Counted from the stretch's first letter, positions 44,265-54,722 are shown. The stretch is 64,000 nucleotides of DNA from JAWPMT01 sp965215825 (GCA_965215825.1 CBDCEM010000003.1:124001-188000), one strand, 5' to 3'. Notes: generated by a model from the letters alone, not told the origin. Numbers and translations: made by a program.

Positions 44265-45896
44265 TAGGGTCTGCTGAGAAACGCTAAAAAGATTTCCTTT
44301 GTGTCCTAGGGCGGTATTTTCATTATCTTTTAGGAAGCCAAAGTGCAAAGGAAAGTGAAACGACCCTCTAAAAAGCGTGCACCTACAACCAGTTATGTGA
44401 GCCAGAACCAGCTGGTTATTTCTGGGTTTGAGACTGGGTTTTCGCAAGATCTTGATCCTAATAATCGTTGGGTACAGCTAGCCAGTAAAATCCCTTGGGA
44501 TGATCTGGTTTCCTTGTATGAACGTCACTACAGCCGTAAGTCCACCGGTAGACCTCCACTAAATCCCAGGGTAGTCATTGGAGCATTGATCATCAAACAC
44601 ATGTGCAACCTCGATGATAGGGAGACCATCCATCAAATCACCGAGAACATTTACATGCAGTATTTCCTAGGCTACAGTGGTTTTTCTACACGATCACCTT
44701 TCGATCCTTCCTTGTTTGTCGAGATCAGGAAGCGGTTGGGGGAAGAGATCTTAAATGAGATGAATATGCGCATACTTCAAGCCTCTGGCTCAGTCGGTTC
44801 ATCGCAAGAGCAAGAAGATGATGAAGATCCTCCTGATAGGGATAAGCGTAAAGGGGAGTTACTTATGGATGCAACCGTATCTCCTCAAGACATTGCCTAT
44901 CCAACGGACTTGAATCTACTCAATGAAGCACGCAAGCACACAGAGAAGATCATTGACACGCTCCATGAAAAAGGAGACTTTGAGAAAAAGCCACGGACTT
45001 ATCGAAAAGTAGCTCGCAAGGAATACCTAAAAGTTGCTCAGAATCGTAATCCGAGCAGGAGAATAGTACGCAAAGCAATAGGCAAGCAGTTACGGTACTT
45101 ACGCAGGGACATTGCTCATATTCATACTATGTTGGATACTTTTGAGGCATTTCCTCTCTCCAGGCGGGAACAAAGAATGTTTATGGTAATACAAACTCTG
45201 TTCGCTCAACAGCAAGAGATGTTTGAGGAACGTAAACACAGTGTAGCAGATAGAATCGTAAGCATACATCAACCTCATGTTCGTCCGATTGTTCGAGGCA
45301 AGGCCAGAGCCAAGACAGAGTTTGGATCCAAATTGCATCTCTCGCTGGTAGACGGATATGCCTTTATAGATACTATTTCCTGGGATGCATTCAATGAAGG
45401 CACGCATTTAGAGGAATACGTAGAGAACTACAAACAGCGATTTGGGTACTATCCCGAGAAGGTCATAGCTGATAAGTTGTATTGGTCAAGAGATAACCGC
45501 CGGTGGCTCAAAAAGAATAACATAAAGCTGGCAGCTAAGCCACTTGGCCGCCCATCGGCTAAGGCAGTGGCAAACCACGTAAGTCCGGGAGAGCGTAATC
45601 CCATCGAAGGAAAATTTGGGCAAGCCAAGAACGGATATGGAATGAATCGTATTCGTGCTAGGCTTAAACAAACAAGTGAATCATGGGTAGCATCCATTAT
45701 CCTGGTACTGAACCTGGTCAAATTGGCTGGGACGGTACCATATTGCCTGAGTTTTTCAGCACAACAATGGATCATAAAACTCTTCCGAGTATACTGCAAA
45801 GAGCTTAGAGATAACATATTTCGAATAAAGTGGCTTTTAAGCCCCTATGAACGTGAATTGAATAATCTTAACCTCTGAGTTTTTCAGCAGACCCTA
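44265..45896 (+). mobile_element. Insertion sequence with one DDE transposase gene
   Basis: The element is bounded by perfect 13-bp inverted repeats, TAGGGTCTGCTGA at 44265-44277 and TCAGCAGACCCTA at 45884-45896, and encodes a single transposase. Length about 1.63 kb. TA flanks the GGG/CCC cores on both sides, which could be part of the repeat or a 2-bp target duplication. It looks intact and sits in a zone of broken genes. Confidence 0.85.
44343..45878 (+). CDS. DDE transposase (IS5/IS1182 superfamily, DUF772 N-terminus)
   Basis: A 511-aa transposase starting at GTG. The N-terminal part matches the DUF772 region ('STGRPPLNPRVVIGALIIKH', 'LDDRETIHQITENIYMQYFL'). The DDE core has the first Asp in 'GELLMDATVSPQDIAYPTD', a second in 'EKVIADKLYWSRDNRRWL' and a final Glu in 'ERNPIEGKFGQAKNGYGM'. 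A charged insertion (about 155-170) separates the domains. It fills almost the whole insertion sequence and appears full-length. It catalyses cut-and-paste transposition of the element. Confidence 0.88.
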   Translation: MQRKVKRPSKKRAPTTSYVSQNQLVISGFETGFSQDLDPNNRWVQLASKIPWDDLVSLYERHYSRKSTGRPPLNPRVVIGALIIKHMCNLDDRETIHQITENIYMQYFLGYSGFSTRSPFDPSLFVEIRKRLGEEILNEMNMRILQASGSVGSSQEQEDDEDPPDRDKRKGELLMDATVSPQDIAYPTDLNLLNEARKHTEKIIDTLHEKGDFEKKPRTYRKVARKEYLKVAQNRNPSRRIVRKAIGKQLRYLRRDIAHIHTMLDTFEAFPLSRREQRMFMVIQTLFAQQQEMFEERKHSVADRIVSIHQPHVRPIVRGKARAKTEFGSKLHLSLVDGYAFIDTISWDAFNEGTHLEEYVENYKQRFGYYPEKVIADKLYWSRDNRRWLKKNNIKLAAKPLGRPSAKAVANHVSPGERNPIEGKFGQAKNGYGMNRIRARLKQTSESWVASIILVLNLVKLAGTVPYCLSFSAQQWIIKLFRVYCKELRDNIFRIKWLLSPYERELNNLNL

Positions 45897-45944
45897 GGTA
45901 GCTCCATCTCTGCGGTTAATCTCAACAACTTAGCCGCTTGATTG

Positions 45945-46149
45945 TCTTGTTTGCTGCGCGCCATTGTTTCGACTTGATGCAATGCTGCAATTCCTCGAGC
46001 GCGTTTGTTCCTTGCCACTGCAGTGTTGCAATTGGCTGCGCGAGTTTGATTCATCGTTCTACATCCTTGCAGAAAGCCGAGCGCGTTTGTTTTAGCTTAT
46101 TGCAATCTTGCAATTGGTCGCGCGTGATTGCGACGGGACAATGGAGTCA
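45945..46149. repeat. Degenerate 41-bp tandem repeat, about five units
   Basis: Units begin at 45945, 45986, 46027, 46068 and 46109, exactly 41 bp apart. Most open with TGCAATT or TGCAGAA and carry GCGCG at unit positions 12-18, followed by TTTGTT-like sequence; units 1 and 3 are the most alike. The unit is not a multiple of three, so it does not encode a repeated peptide. The repeat lies about 50 bp from the insertion sequence, in a gap (45897-46357) without a credible gene; a 48-codon frame at 46141-46287 is probably a remnant. Confidence 0.6.
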
Positions 46150-46300
46150 GCCGATCTCGGATTCACCTGCACCGCAAGTCTCGATTCTATTTCGATTGAG
46201 GATTTAATCTCTCATTCCTTTACGGTGAAAGCAACCAAAGACTTTGGAGATCGCTTCAAGCTTTTTGAGAAGGAAATGTTGGTTTGATGGATAGATAAAA

Positions 46301-46334
46301 TAAAAAAAAAGGGAAACGGCTCCCACCGTTTCCC
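46301..46334 (-). terminator. Intrinsic terminator of the lectin gene
   Basis: On the minus strand GGGAAACGG (46334-46326) pairs with CCGTTTCCC (46319-46311), followed by nine or ten T. It lies 24 bp after the stop of the gene at 46358. Confidence 0.8.
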
Positions 46335-46357
46335 TCGCTCTCTCGGTTGCCTGGCGG

Positions 46358-49300
46358 CTAGTGAACTTTCATTTTCTTGATGATCAACTGATCTTCGGTT
46401 TTGATCCGTACGAAATAGATACCCGGAGTTAAACCATCCTGGCCCATTTCAATTTCACTGCTATCTGTTGGGATTTCTCTGGATTGGATCAGATTACCTT
46501 TCAGGTCATACAGCAGCGCTACTCCGTCCGATTGCAGGCCTGTGACCTTCACGTTGAACCAACCGGTATTCGGGTTAGGATAGATCATGGCGGTGAATTC
46601 AACTGCCAGGTCTTCATTGACCAGTCTTGTTGCGGTGTTGTTGATGAGGCCAACATCTGTGTTGGTCATGAATTCATTGCCACGAGTCGCTCTGAAGGCC
46701 CTGGAGCGTCCTCGTCGGTTCACATCACTATCGATGGTATCATCTGCTCCTGTATCAAGCATAGTGAAGGCATAGCCCGTAGGAGCATTGACTTCAATTT
46801 TTAAGGCGATATCAGCAGGAGCATCATTTAGTGTGGCTACTCCATTGATGTTAGTAGTGGCTTGTGTAAGTTCCACGTTCTTGCGGGTCAATAAACTCAC
46901 GGATACGTTTGATACACCCGATTCGCCAGCATCCTGGAGACCATTGCTGTTCAGATCGTCCCAAACAAATACTTCTACTGTACCCGGCGACCAAAGACCG
47001 GCATCCACAGCTGTATGGACCTGTCGGCTTTGTGTAGCCTTGAAAGCAACCGATCTTCCCTTTCTCCCAAAATCGTTATCAATCGTATCATCGAGTCCTT
47101 CATTTCTGAGGGTAAAAGCATGATCAGTAGGCCTGTTCAGCGTGAGTCTAACGCGTCGATCCGCAGGAACGCCATTCAGGATAACCAACCCAGATGCGTC
47201 AGTTACAGATTGAGATATTACTAACGAATCCAGATCCATGAGTTTCACTTCAATGTTGGGGATGCCGGGTTCTCCATTGTCTTGAATTCCGTTGCCATTG
47301 ATATCATCCCAGACAAAAGCCTCAGCAGAACCGGGTAACCATAGTCCGGCATCCACATCTTCAACAATTTGGCCGGCCTGGATAGCAAATGCCTTCGACT
47401 TTCCAGTTCTGCGTTTTACATCACTATCGGTTGTATTGTCCAGACCCTGGCGTCGAAAAGTTATTCCATTATCAAATGGACGAATTACTTCAATTTTCAC
47501 CCTTGATGCAGTTACATCAAAGAAATAAGCGATACCTGAAGGGGTGGACACAGTTGTGGAGATCAGGGAATCTTCGCGATTCAATAAGTTGACAGTGATT
47601 CCACCGATGCCAGGTTCAGGATTGTCCTGCACTCCGTTTCCGTCCAGATCTTCCCAAAGGAAAGAAACGATTGTTCCTGCATTGTTGTTGGTCGCATCCT
47701 GTGGATACGCATCAAACTCGTCAGGAATACCGTCATTATCATCATCTGTATCGCAAACATCAGGAAGGCCATCAGTATCCAGGTCAGGAATACTATCTGC
47801 TGCAATGGTGAGGGTACTTTGAGCGGTACCTGACAGGCCAGCTACATCGGTTACCTCCAGTGTTACCACTACAGCGCTACCCAGGTCATCGCAAGTGAAT
47901 GTGTTTTGTCCCAGAATAGCCAGGCTGTCGATGCTGCCGCAACCGTCAAAGCTGCCATTGTTCAGGTCCTCAGGACTGACAGTTGCTTCTCCCTGCTCAT
48001 TCAATTGTATGATCAGGTCCTGAGCTATGGCTGTAGGCGGGTTTACGTCCTCCACAGTCACGTTGAAAGTAAATGTAGCCGTGTTACCCACCTGGTCTGA
48101 AACGGTGTAGGTTACTTCTGTGGACCCGACGAAAAAGTCACTGCCTGAGGGTATGGAGTAGTCTCCAACCAAAATGCTATTGAACTCCACGATGTAAGTC
48201 GGAACTACTCCCGAAACTTTAGCGTCATTCCAAAGTCCACTTATTGCAGACATTTCAACGATATCTTCATTGTTGTTATTATTAGGTTCTCCGGGTGCCC
48301 AGTTGGTATAGGTCACCAGATCCCCGTTGGACCAGACGAAATTTCCTTCGCTGGCCAGGTCATTCAGCCCAATCCAAATGGTAGAAGTGGTCAATGTTCT
48401 CACGAATTCATTTTCAGCGGCATCGTTGATGGCCACCAGGTTCGCTCCTATGGCTTGTGCTGCCGCCTGGGCTTCCGGCCAAAAATTCGGAATGGTTGAG
48501 ATATAATAAGTATGCCCATTGAAGATGCCACCAAATTCAAAGCCTGGGAAGTCAGGTGCAGACAGTGAGCAATTGTCCGATGCTATGGCATTAAAATTGA
48601 CAGCCGCAGAGCAAGTACCAGTATCGGCGTTGATTGTGATATCTGATAAACCTGTAACTTCTGGTGCTTCATCATCGATGATAGTTACCAGGGCAGTTGC
48701 GGAGCTTACATTTCCACTGGAATCTGATACCGAGAGCATTACACTGTTTTCTCCAAGATCACTGCAATCGAAGGTAGTCCGATCTAATGATCTACTGGCT
48801 ATTCCGCAAGGATCTGATGATCCGTTATCAATGTCTTCCGCGTTAATCGAAGCTTGTCCATGCTCATTGAGACTCAGTGTCACAGCTTGAGTAAGAGCCG
48901 TTGGAGCTTCATTGTCTTCCACAGTCACTGTAAAGCTCGTTTCTGCATAATTTCCGGAACCGTCTGTCGCACTGAAGGTCACTTCCGTACTTCCTGTCGG
49001 GAAGCTGGTGCCACTAGGGATTGAATAGGCAAACTGCATCGGTAGCTTGTCAAATTCCAGAATGTAAGTGGGAACTACCCCCGAAACTTTAGCGTCATTC
49101 CAGAGTCCACTGATGGCAGACATTTCCACGACATCTTCATTGTTGTTGTTATTAGGCTCCCCCGGTGCCCAGTTGGTATAGGTGACCGGATCACCACTGG
49201 TCCAGACTAAGATGCCTTCCTGGTCCAGGTCATTTAGGCCGATCCATATGGTGGAAGTGGTTAAAGTCCTTACAAATTCATTTTCAGCGGCATCGTTGAT

Positions 49301-50503
49301 GGTTACCAGGTGCCCACCGAAGGACTGTGCTATAGTTTCAGCTTCAGGCCAGAAATTTGCTTCGTTCGCTACAAAGTAGGTGTGTCCGTTATGGGTACCC
49401 CCCAAAGAGAAACCGGGAACAAAACTGGGCGCAGCGATGCAATTGTCATTCACGCTAGCCGTATAATTGACCACTGCTTCACAGGTGCCAGGAGTCGTGC
49501 TAACGGTAAGGTCTGCAAGACCCAGAATTTCGGGAGATGTTACATCCTGTATAGTAACCGTCGCTGTTGCGGATGCGGTATTTCCGTTGAGGTCAGTGAC
49601 CGTCAGAGTCACGGTGTTTGGGCCCAGGTCGCTGCATTCGAATAAGGTCTGATCCAGTGCCATGCTGGCAATCCCACAGTTATCAAACGAGCCGTTGTTT
49701 ATTTCTTCCGGTGAGATCGTCACCTGTCCGTTTCGACCAGAGTTTCCAGCATCCAGGTTTTTGATGAGGTCTTGCGTGATGACCGTTGGTACTTCCGAAT
49801 CTTGCACGATGATGTTAAAAGAATGAGTAATTGAGTTGCCGGATGCATCGGTTGCTGTGGCCGTAACTGGCGTGGTGCCTACCGTAAAGAAAGTACCTGA
49901 GGCAATCGATGAAGTAACGGTGATATCGCCCAGCTCCATGATGTAGGTGATGGTCACGCCACCTACTTTGGCATCGTTCCACAGACCTGAGACCGAAGAC
50001 ATTTCAACAACATCTTCGTTGTTATTGTTATTTGGTTCTCCTGCCGCCCAATTGGTGTAGGTAACCGCATCTCCATTGGACCAGACGAAGTTGCCTTCGG
50101 TATTCAGATCGTTCAATCCGATCCAGAAGGTATTATTCGTGAGTGTTCTCACAAAATCGTTTTCTTCCTGTGAATTGATGGCGACTAAATGACCTCCGAA
50201 TGATTGCGCATTGGTTTCGGAATCAGGCCAGAATTTGCCAATGCTGGTATTAGTCACAAAATAGGTGTGGCCATTCAGTGTACCCCCCAGATCAAATCCA
50301 CTGTTAGGGTCGGTGGCGTAATAGGCATTGATCTCAAAAGAGACATTAGCCCCACACTGTCCCGCGTCAGCCTGTACGGTAATGTCCGTAATTGGGTCAA
50401 CGGTCAGCGTTTGTGCGGAGATGCTTTTGGCGAGTAGCATCAGCATCATGGAAAAGACCATAGATAGCCAGGTCTTGTGCGAATAAGTAAATCTTGTTTT
50501 CAT
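46358..50503 (-). CDS. T9SS-secreted protein with three C-type lectin modules, HYR-like and SdrD B-like domains
   Basis: A 1381-aa secreted surface protein. Signal peptide ends 'KSISAQ' at about residue 31. Three C-type lectin modules lie at about 70-195, 360-490 and 655-775; each keeps 'WIGLNDL', the 'GEPNNNNNED' calcium/sugar loop with an EPN triplet, and 'GLWNDAKV' (WND motif). HYR-like or Ig-like domains alternate with them ('SGNYAETSFTVTVEDNEAPT'). A thrombospondin-3-like calcium stretch ('DTDDDNDGIPDEFDAYPQD', about 925-945) is followed by three SdrD B-like domains ('VWDDINGNGIQDNGEPG'). The tail 'IYPNPNTGWFNVKVTG' ... 'IKKMKVH' is a T9SS sorting domain. EPN implies mannose/glucose-type binding. 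Likely a glycan-binding adhesin. Confidence 0.9.
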   Translation of the reverse strand: MKTRFTYSHKTWLSMVFSMMLMLLAKSISAQTLTVDPITDITVQADAGQCGANVSFEINAYYATDPNSGFDLGGTLNGHTYFVTNTSIGKFWPDSETNAQSFGGHLVAINSQEENDFVRTLTNNTFWIGLNDLNTEGNFVWSNGDAVTYTNWAAGEPNNNNNEDVVEMSSVSGLWNDAKVGGVTITYIMELGDITVTSSIASGTFFTVGTTPVTATATDASGNSITHSFNIIVQDSEVPTVITQDLIKNLDAGNSGRNGQVTISPEEINNGSFDNCGIASMALDQTLFECSDLGPNTVTLTVTDLNGNTASATATVTIQDVTSPEILGLADLTVSTTPGTCEAVVNYTASVNDNCIAAPSFVPGFSLGGTHNGHTYFVANEANFWPEAETIAQSFGGHLVTINDAAENEFVRTLTTSTIWIGLNDLDQEGILVWTSGDPVTYTNWAPGEPNNNNNEDVVEMSAISGLWNDAKVSGVVPTYILEFDKLPMQFAYSIPSGTSFPTGSTEVTFSATDGSGNYAETSFTVTVEDNEAPTALTQAVTLSLNEHGQASINAEDIDNGSSDPCGIASRSLDRTTFDCSDLGENSVMLSVSDSSGNVSSATALVTIIDDEAPEVTGLSDITINADTGTCSAAVNFNAIASDNCSLSAPDFPGFEFGGIFNGHTYYISTIPNFWPEAQAAAQAIGANLVAINDAAENEFVRTLTTSTIWIGLNDLASEGNFVWSNGDLVTYTNWAPGEPNNNNNEDIVEMSAISGLWNDAKVSGVVPTYIVEFNSILVGDYSIPSGSDFFVGSTEVTYTVSDQVGNTATFTFNVTVEDVNPPTAIAQDLIIQLNEQGEATVSPEDLNNGSFDGCGSIDSLAILGQNTFTCDDLGSAVVVTLEVTDVAGLSGTAQSTLTIAADSIPDLDTDGLPDVCDTDDDNDGIPDEFDAYPQDATNNNAGTIVSFLWEDLDGNGVQDNPEPGIGGITVNLLNREDSLISTTVSTPSGIAYFFDVTASRVKIEVIRPFDNGITFRRQGLDNTTDSDVKRRTGKSKAFAIQAGQIVEDVDAGLWLPGSAEAFVWDDINGNGIQDNGEPGIPNIEVKLMDLDSLVISQSVTDASGLVILNGVPADRRVRLTLNRPTDHAFTLRNEGLDDTIDNDFGRKGRSVAFKATQSRQVHTAVDAGLWSPGTVEVFVWDDLNSNGLQDAGESGVSNVSVSLLTRKNVELTQATTNINGVATLNDAPADIALKIEVNAPTGYAFTMLDTGADDTIDSDVNRRGRSRAFRATRGNEFMTNTDVGLINNTATRLVNEDLAVEFTAMIYPNPNTGWFNVKVTGLQSDGVALLYDLKGNLIQSREIPTDSSEIEMGQDGLTPGIYFVRIKTEDQLIIKKMKVH

Positions 50504-50780
50504 AGGATTTTGTGGTTGGATTCTATGGAAACAAATTTGTTGAAGGCTATTTGCGTACTGTTAAGACGGTTTTGCCAATGTTTTCACTTGACTGCCAACC
50601 CTGTCACGTGACTGCCAGGGTTTATATCTCTTTGCCACAAGCGTATAATTTGTCTCGGCCAGCTCTCTTGTAGACACAAGCATATTGAGCTTTTAGGTAG
50701 GTAGGAAAAAACCGCGAGAGTGGCCATTGAAATTCAATGAAGCGCCAGATAAATTACTATCAGGATTGTTTACCTATTTG

Positions 50781-53700
50781 CTATTCCTGAATATACTCCG
50801 AAGGTTGCTTGCCAAATCGCTCTTTGAAGTTTTTGGTGAAATGACTCAGGTATTTGTATCCGACCGCATAGGCTACTTCCGATACCGTCACAAATTGCCG
50901 TTCTTCAAGCATGGTTCGGGCTTTTCTAAGCCGGTATTCTTTCACATACCCTAACAACGAAAGTCCGGTATTGGATTTGACCTTGCGATAAAGACTTCTT
51001 TCACTAATTTTCGTGAGTTCCGTAAGCTGTTCGGAAGTGATTTCCTCATGCAGATGATCATCGATGTATTGATCCAGATTTCGTTGCAATTCGGACTGAA
51101 AATCTTTCCATTCAATTTCATCAGCTGCCAGGCCTTCCTCTTCAATGTACTCTTGTCTGGCGCGCCGGGCATAAAGCAGGTTGCTAACACGTACCAGTAG
51201 CTCCTGTGGATTAAAAGGCTTGAACAGGTAATCATCCACACCAAGATTGAGCACTTCCAGTTTATCTTCTTCGTCCGTTCTGGCGGTAAGAAATATGAAG
51301 GGAATGAAAGTCAGCTTATCAGATTGTTTTACTTCCGTGGCGAATTGGAAACCATCCATTTCTGGCATCATGTAATCGCTAATGATCAGATCAGGGGTCA
51401 CATCTTTCAGAATTTCCAGACCCTGCTTGCCATTAGAGGCACGTGAAATGTTGAATTGACCCGCAAGTAACTCGCTGAGGAAGGTTTGCATTTCCGGGTT
51501 GTCTTCGACGATCAGTATATGTGGCTGGCCTTCCGGTGATTGAGTGATTTCAGGTTCATGGACCAGTGTTTCATTGAGGTGGTATTTATTGGCCAGCTCA
51601 CTAGTTGCTGTTTCATTTTCACTGGCTAATTCGTCAGCCGTCAAATGATCTTTGCCATTGAGAAAACTCAGTTCGAACTTAGCTCCGTACTCATTGGATA
51701 CAAGCACCTCTCCGTGATGCAGGTCCATCAATTCTTTGGTCAGTGCCAGACCTACTCCCAGACCTTCACCGCTTTTGATGGATGGACTTTGGTAGAATCG
51801 GTCAAAAACAAAAGGCAGGTCGTGTTCAGGGATACCCTGACCGGAATCTTTTACTGTGATGTTCAGATGTGTTGTTGTGGCAGTCATTTGCACGCGGATC
51901 ACACCATTTTCAGGTGTAAACTTGAATGCATTGGCGATAAGATTGATCAGGATGGTCTCCAATTTGTCAGGATCCAGGTAGATTTCGAAATCCTGTATCA
52001 GCTCTTTTTCGAGTTGTATGCCTTTGTTGAGGAATTTGGAATCGAAAAAGGCCAATACCTTTTCAATAATTGTTGCGGGTCGGGCCAGTGAGGCTTGAAG
52101 TCGCATATTACCACCTTCCAATCTTGATATATCCAGAATGCTGTTGACCATTTTAAGGAGTCGGTTTGCGTTATTGAAGGATACCTTCAGATTCTTTTCG
52201 AGATTTGAATTCAGGTGGCCGTAAGCGTGATTGAGTGCTTGCGTCAGTGTGCCCAGCGTCAGTGTAAGTGGCGTTTTTAGCTCGTGTGAAATATTCACGA
52301 AAAAACGTTTTTTAAGGTCATTTTGTTTTTGTAGTTCTGCCGTTTGGTTGCTCAACTGTTGGGTACGCAATGCTATTTTCTGCTCCAGTTTCTTGTTTTC
52401 TGATTTTAGCCTTGCGGCGTACATCATGACGATGCCGTAAATGAATCCACCACCTATGACTACATAGATGAGGTAGGCCCAGGGGCTCCAATACCAGGGT
52501 GCAATTATGGAAAAGCTAATGGTAGCGGGTAAACTTTCTTGTCCATAGGTATTTCTGGATATTACCTGAAAGGTGTATTGCCCATGAGAAAGATTTGTGT
52601 AGTCTTTGCTGGTTTCTTCAGACCAGTTTGACCAGGAATTTTCCAGTCCCAAAAGCTTCCATTTGTAGATGGATTTACCTTGATGGAAGTCGGTTGCAAA
52701 TTTGATGCGAAATGAGTTTTGTTTCGGCTCTAACGAAAACGTAGGTTTTGCTCCAAAACCTCCAAAGATGACAGAATCGGCATCCAAATGGCTCAAACTG
52801 GTAATTCGACTATGGAAGATGTGTGTTGTTTCTGGGTGTTTTGGATTCAGATGTACCATGCCATTGGCACTTCCTAATAACACATTATCATGATCAATTA
52901 CCGTAATGCTTGTGGGTGAATACTTTTTGTAATCGAGATTGGGATATGCCTTTTTGATGTAGGAGTCATTCGATTTCTCAAGTAGGTACAGTTGATCTGA
53001 AAAGTAAAAGATGTCATCGCCCTCTTGTTGAATGAAGCGGATGGCATCCTCAAGTGTCAGTTCAATCAAGGCTGGGTCCGGAACAATTCGATCGCTTATC
53101 TTATCGTACCGATAGATTCCTTTTTCCGTTCCAAAGTAGGGCTGTCCATTGATCCGAAAAACATAATTGTTTTGGTCGCCGGGTAGTCCATCTTCGATCC
53201 CATACTTTTTTTCATCCAGCATGATCTGGTTTTCAATATCGTAATCGATCCGATACAGGCCATCTGCTTTACCACTAGCCCAGATGTCTTTTCCTTCTCC
53301 CTCAATAAGGAACTCTACACTTTTGAAGATAGGGTCAAACTCCTTCGTGGTTTGCCAGCTGCCATTGATCTTTTTCACATGGACCAAAAAGCCGTCAAAA
53401 CCACCCAGCAACACATCTTCCGATGCTTCAAATTTGAATCCGGTCCAGTATACCCTATTGGGTAATTTTCTGATCTTCTCGAATTCCCCGTTCTCATTCA
53501 TGACCAGGCTGCCATCAAGTTCGGAAGTAAGGAACAAGGTCTCATTGGATTGAAAAAAATAGTGCCCCAGGTTTTCGTTGATTTGCTTGAATTTCTGATC
53601 GAGAAAAGTGTCGTTCAATCCAGCCCATGATCCACGAAAAGTACCCTCTACCGTGCTAAAGTAGAGTTGATCCTTAAATATTGTCATATCATTGACGATT

Positions 53701-54722
53701 CCGTCATGACCGCCGGAGGTCTTGTCCAGAAAAGAAAAACCCGAGTTCAATGTGATTTTACTTATCCCATTGTAAGTAGCTACCCACAGCACGCCTGAGT
53801 CGTCCATAGCGACACCAAAGACGTAGTTATCAGTCAGTCCTCTTTCTTTGTCGATGAATTGAATGGGTTCGCCGTGTTCATCTGTGATCAATAGTCCGCT
53901 CCAGCTGCATATAGCCAGGTAATTATTGGGAAGTGGATTAATCCGATAAACGAAATTGTTCTTGAGGAAGTCCTTGACCTGGGGGTTGATCGGGATCGGT
54001 TCATCTGTATCAAAATCATAAAACCCATTCTTAGTGACCTGCACTTTTCTGTCGTTGATCGTTACAGGACCGACCAAAGATTTTTCGAAGAAATGTGCGA
54101 TGGTTGATTTTCTTAGGAATTTCCATCCGTCGGGGCCAAGCACATAAATATCATCGCCACAAACACTGTAGTAACCCTCCGCGAACAGTGAATAACAGCT
54201 TTCATCAATCCATCGCTTTTCAGTAAAATTGACCACCTCTTTGGTTTTGGGGTCGATATAGGCAATGTCAGTTGAGCTAAGGGAAACAATTTGATCTTCA
54301 ATACCCGTCACCACTCTGACGGAACCAGGTACCGAATCTCCATGGATCTTTTCATTGAGCGAATGATAAGTAAGTTCTCCACTTTCATCAGGTTGTAGAT
54401 AACCTGACTCTGTAACTCCTCCTACGTAGATGGTGCCATCGTTACTTTTGGTGAAAAAGTAGACCGCTCCCTGATTGGGAAGTTGTACCTTGGTCCATTC
54501 CTGGCCATCATAGATCAAGATTCCGGCCTCATTGCCAAAGTAGATGCGCTGATCATCACCGATAATGACGTCATAGTTATTTACTTCCGCGTCATATTCA
54601 GCCGTGCCGAAATTTTCAATGAGTGGCAGTCCGATGGATTTGATCTCGAAAGACGATTCTTGCCCCTTTAGATTCCATGACAATAGTAAAGACAACAAAC
54701 AGGTCAGGAGTTGGCGGCTCAT
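50781..54722 (-). CDS. Hybrid two-component system regulator (periplasmic propeller, kinase, receiver, AraC HTH)
   Basis: A 1313-aa one-piece signalling protein. Signal peptide (about 1-20); periplasmic two-component-regulator propeller repeats (about 40-670, e.g. 'YVFGVAMDDSGVLWVATYNG'); Y_Y_Y domain (about 690-765, 'KWKLLGLENSWSNWSEETSK'); membrane helix (about 775-795); HisKA with 'FFVNISHELKTPLTLTLG'; HATPase with 'NLIANAFKFTPENG' and 'GEGLGVGLALTKEL'; receiver with 'LIISDYMMPEMDGFQ'; C-terminal AraC-type HTH ('VSEVAYAVGYKYLSHFTKNF'). This class senses glycan or nutrient fragments in the periplasm and activates adjacent utilisation genes. Its neighbours are a secreted nucleoside hydrolase upstream and the lectin protein downstream. 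The 277-bp gap before the lectin gene has no gene. Confidence 0.94.
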   Translation of the reverse strand: MSRQLLTCLLSLLLSWNLKGQESSFEIKSIGLPLIENFGTAEYDAEVNNYDVIIGDDQRIYFGNEAGILIYDGQEWTKVQLPNQGAVYFFTKSNDGTIYVGGVTESGYLQPDESGELTYHSLNEKIHGDSVPGSVRVVTGIEDQIVSLSSTDIAYIDPKTKEVVNFTEKRWIDESCYSLFAEGYYSVCGDDIYVLGPDGWKFLRKSTIAHFFEKSLVGPVTINDRKVQVTKNGFYDFDTDEPIPINPQVKDFLKNNFVYRINPLPNNYLAICSWSGLLITDEHGEPIQFIDKERGLTDNYVFGVAMDDSGVLWVATYNGISKITLNSGFSFLDKTSGGHDGIVNDMTIFKDQLYFSTVEGTFRGSWAGLNDTFLDQKFKQINENLGHYFFQSNETLFLTSELDGSLVMNENGEFEKIRKLPNRVYWTGFKFEASEDVLLGGFDGFLVHVKKINGSWQTTKEFDPIFKSVEFLIEGEGKDIWASGKADGLYRIDYDIENQIMLDEKKYGIEDGLPGDQNNYVFRINGQPYFGTEKGIYRYDKISDRIVPDPALIELTLEDAIRFIQQEGDDIFYFSDQLYLLEKSNDSYIKKAYPNLDYKKYSPTSITVIDHDNVLLGSANGMVHLNPKHPETTHIFHSRITSLSHLDADSVIFGGFGAKPTFSLEPKQNSFRIKFATDFHQGKSIYKWKLLGLENSWSNWSEETSKDYTNLSHGQYTFQVISRNTYGQESLPATISFSIIAPWYWSPWAYLIYVVIGGGFIYGIVMMYAARLKSENKKLEQKIALRTQQLSNQTAELQKQNDLKKRFFVNISHELKTPLTLTLGTLTQALNHAYGHLNSNLEKNLKVSFNNANRLLKMVNSILDISRLEGGNMRLQASLARPATIIEKVLAFFDSKFLNKGIQLEKELIQDFEIYLDPDKLETILINLIANAFKFTPENGVIRVQMTATTTHLNITVKDSGQGIPEHDLPFVFDRFYQSPSIKSGEGLGVGLALTKELMDLHHGEVLVSNEYGAKFELSFLNGKDHLTADELASENETATSELANKYHLNETLVHEPEITQSPEGQPHILIVEDNPEMQTFLSELLAGQFNISRASNGKQGLEILKDVTPDLIISDYMMPEMDGFQFATEVKQSDKLTFIPFIFLTARTDEEDKLEVLNLGVDDYLFKPFNPQELLVRVSNLLYARRARQEYIEEEGLAADEIEWKDFQSELQRNLDQYIDDHLHEEITSEQLTELTKISERSLYRKVKSNTGLSLLGYVKEYRLRKARTMLEERQFVTVSEVAYAVGYKYLSHFTKNFKERFGKQPSEYIQE

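Noticed and set aside
45099..45817. Minus-strand frames inside the transposase gene
   Set aside because: Antisense shadows of a well-supported transposase; no independent support.
45945..46149. CRISPR array
   Set aside because: The 41-bp period has no conserved repeat/unique spacer division; whole units are degenerate, and no cas genes are present.
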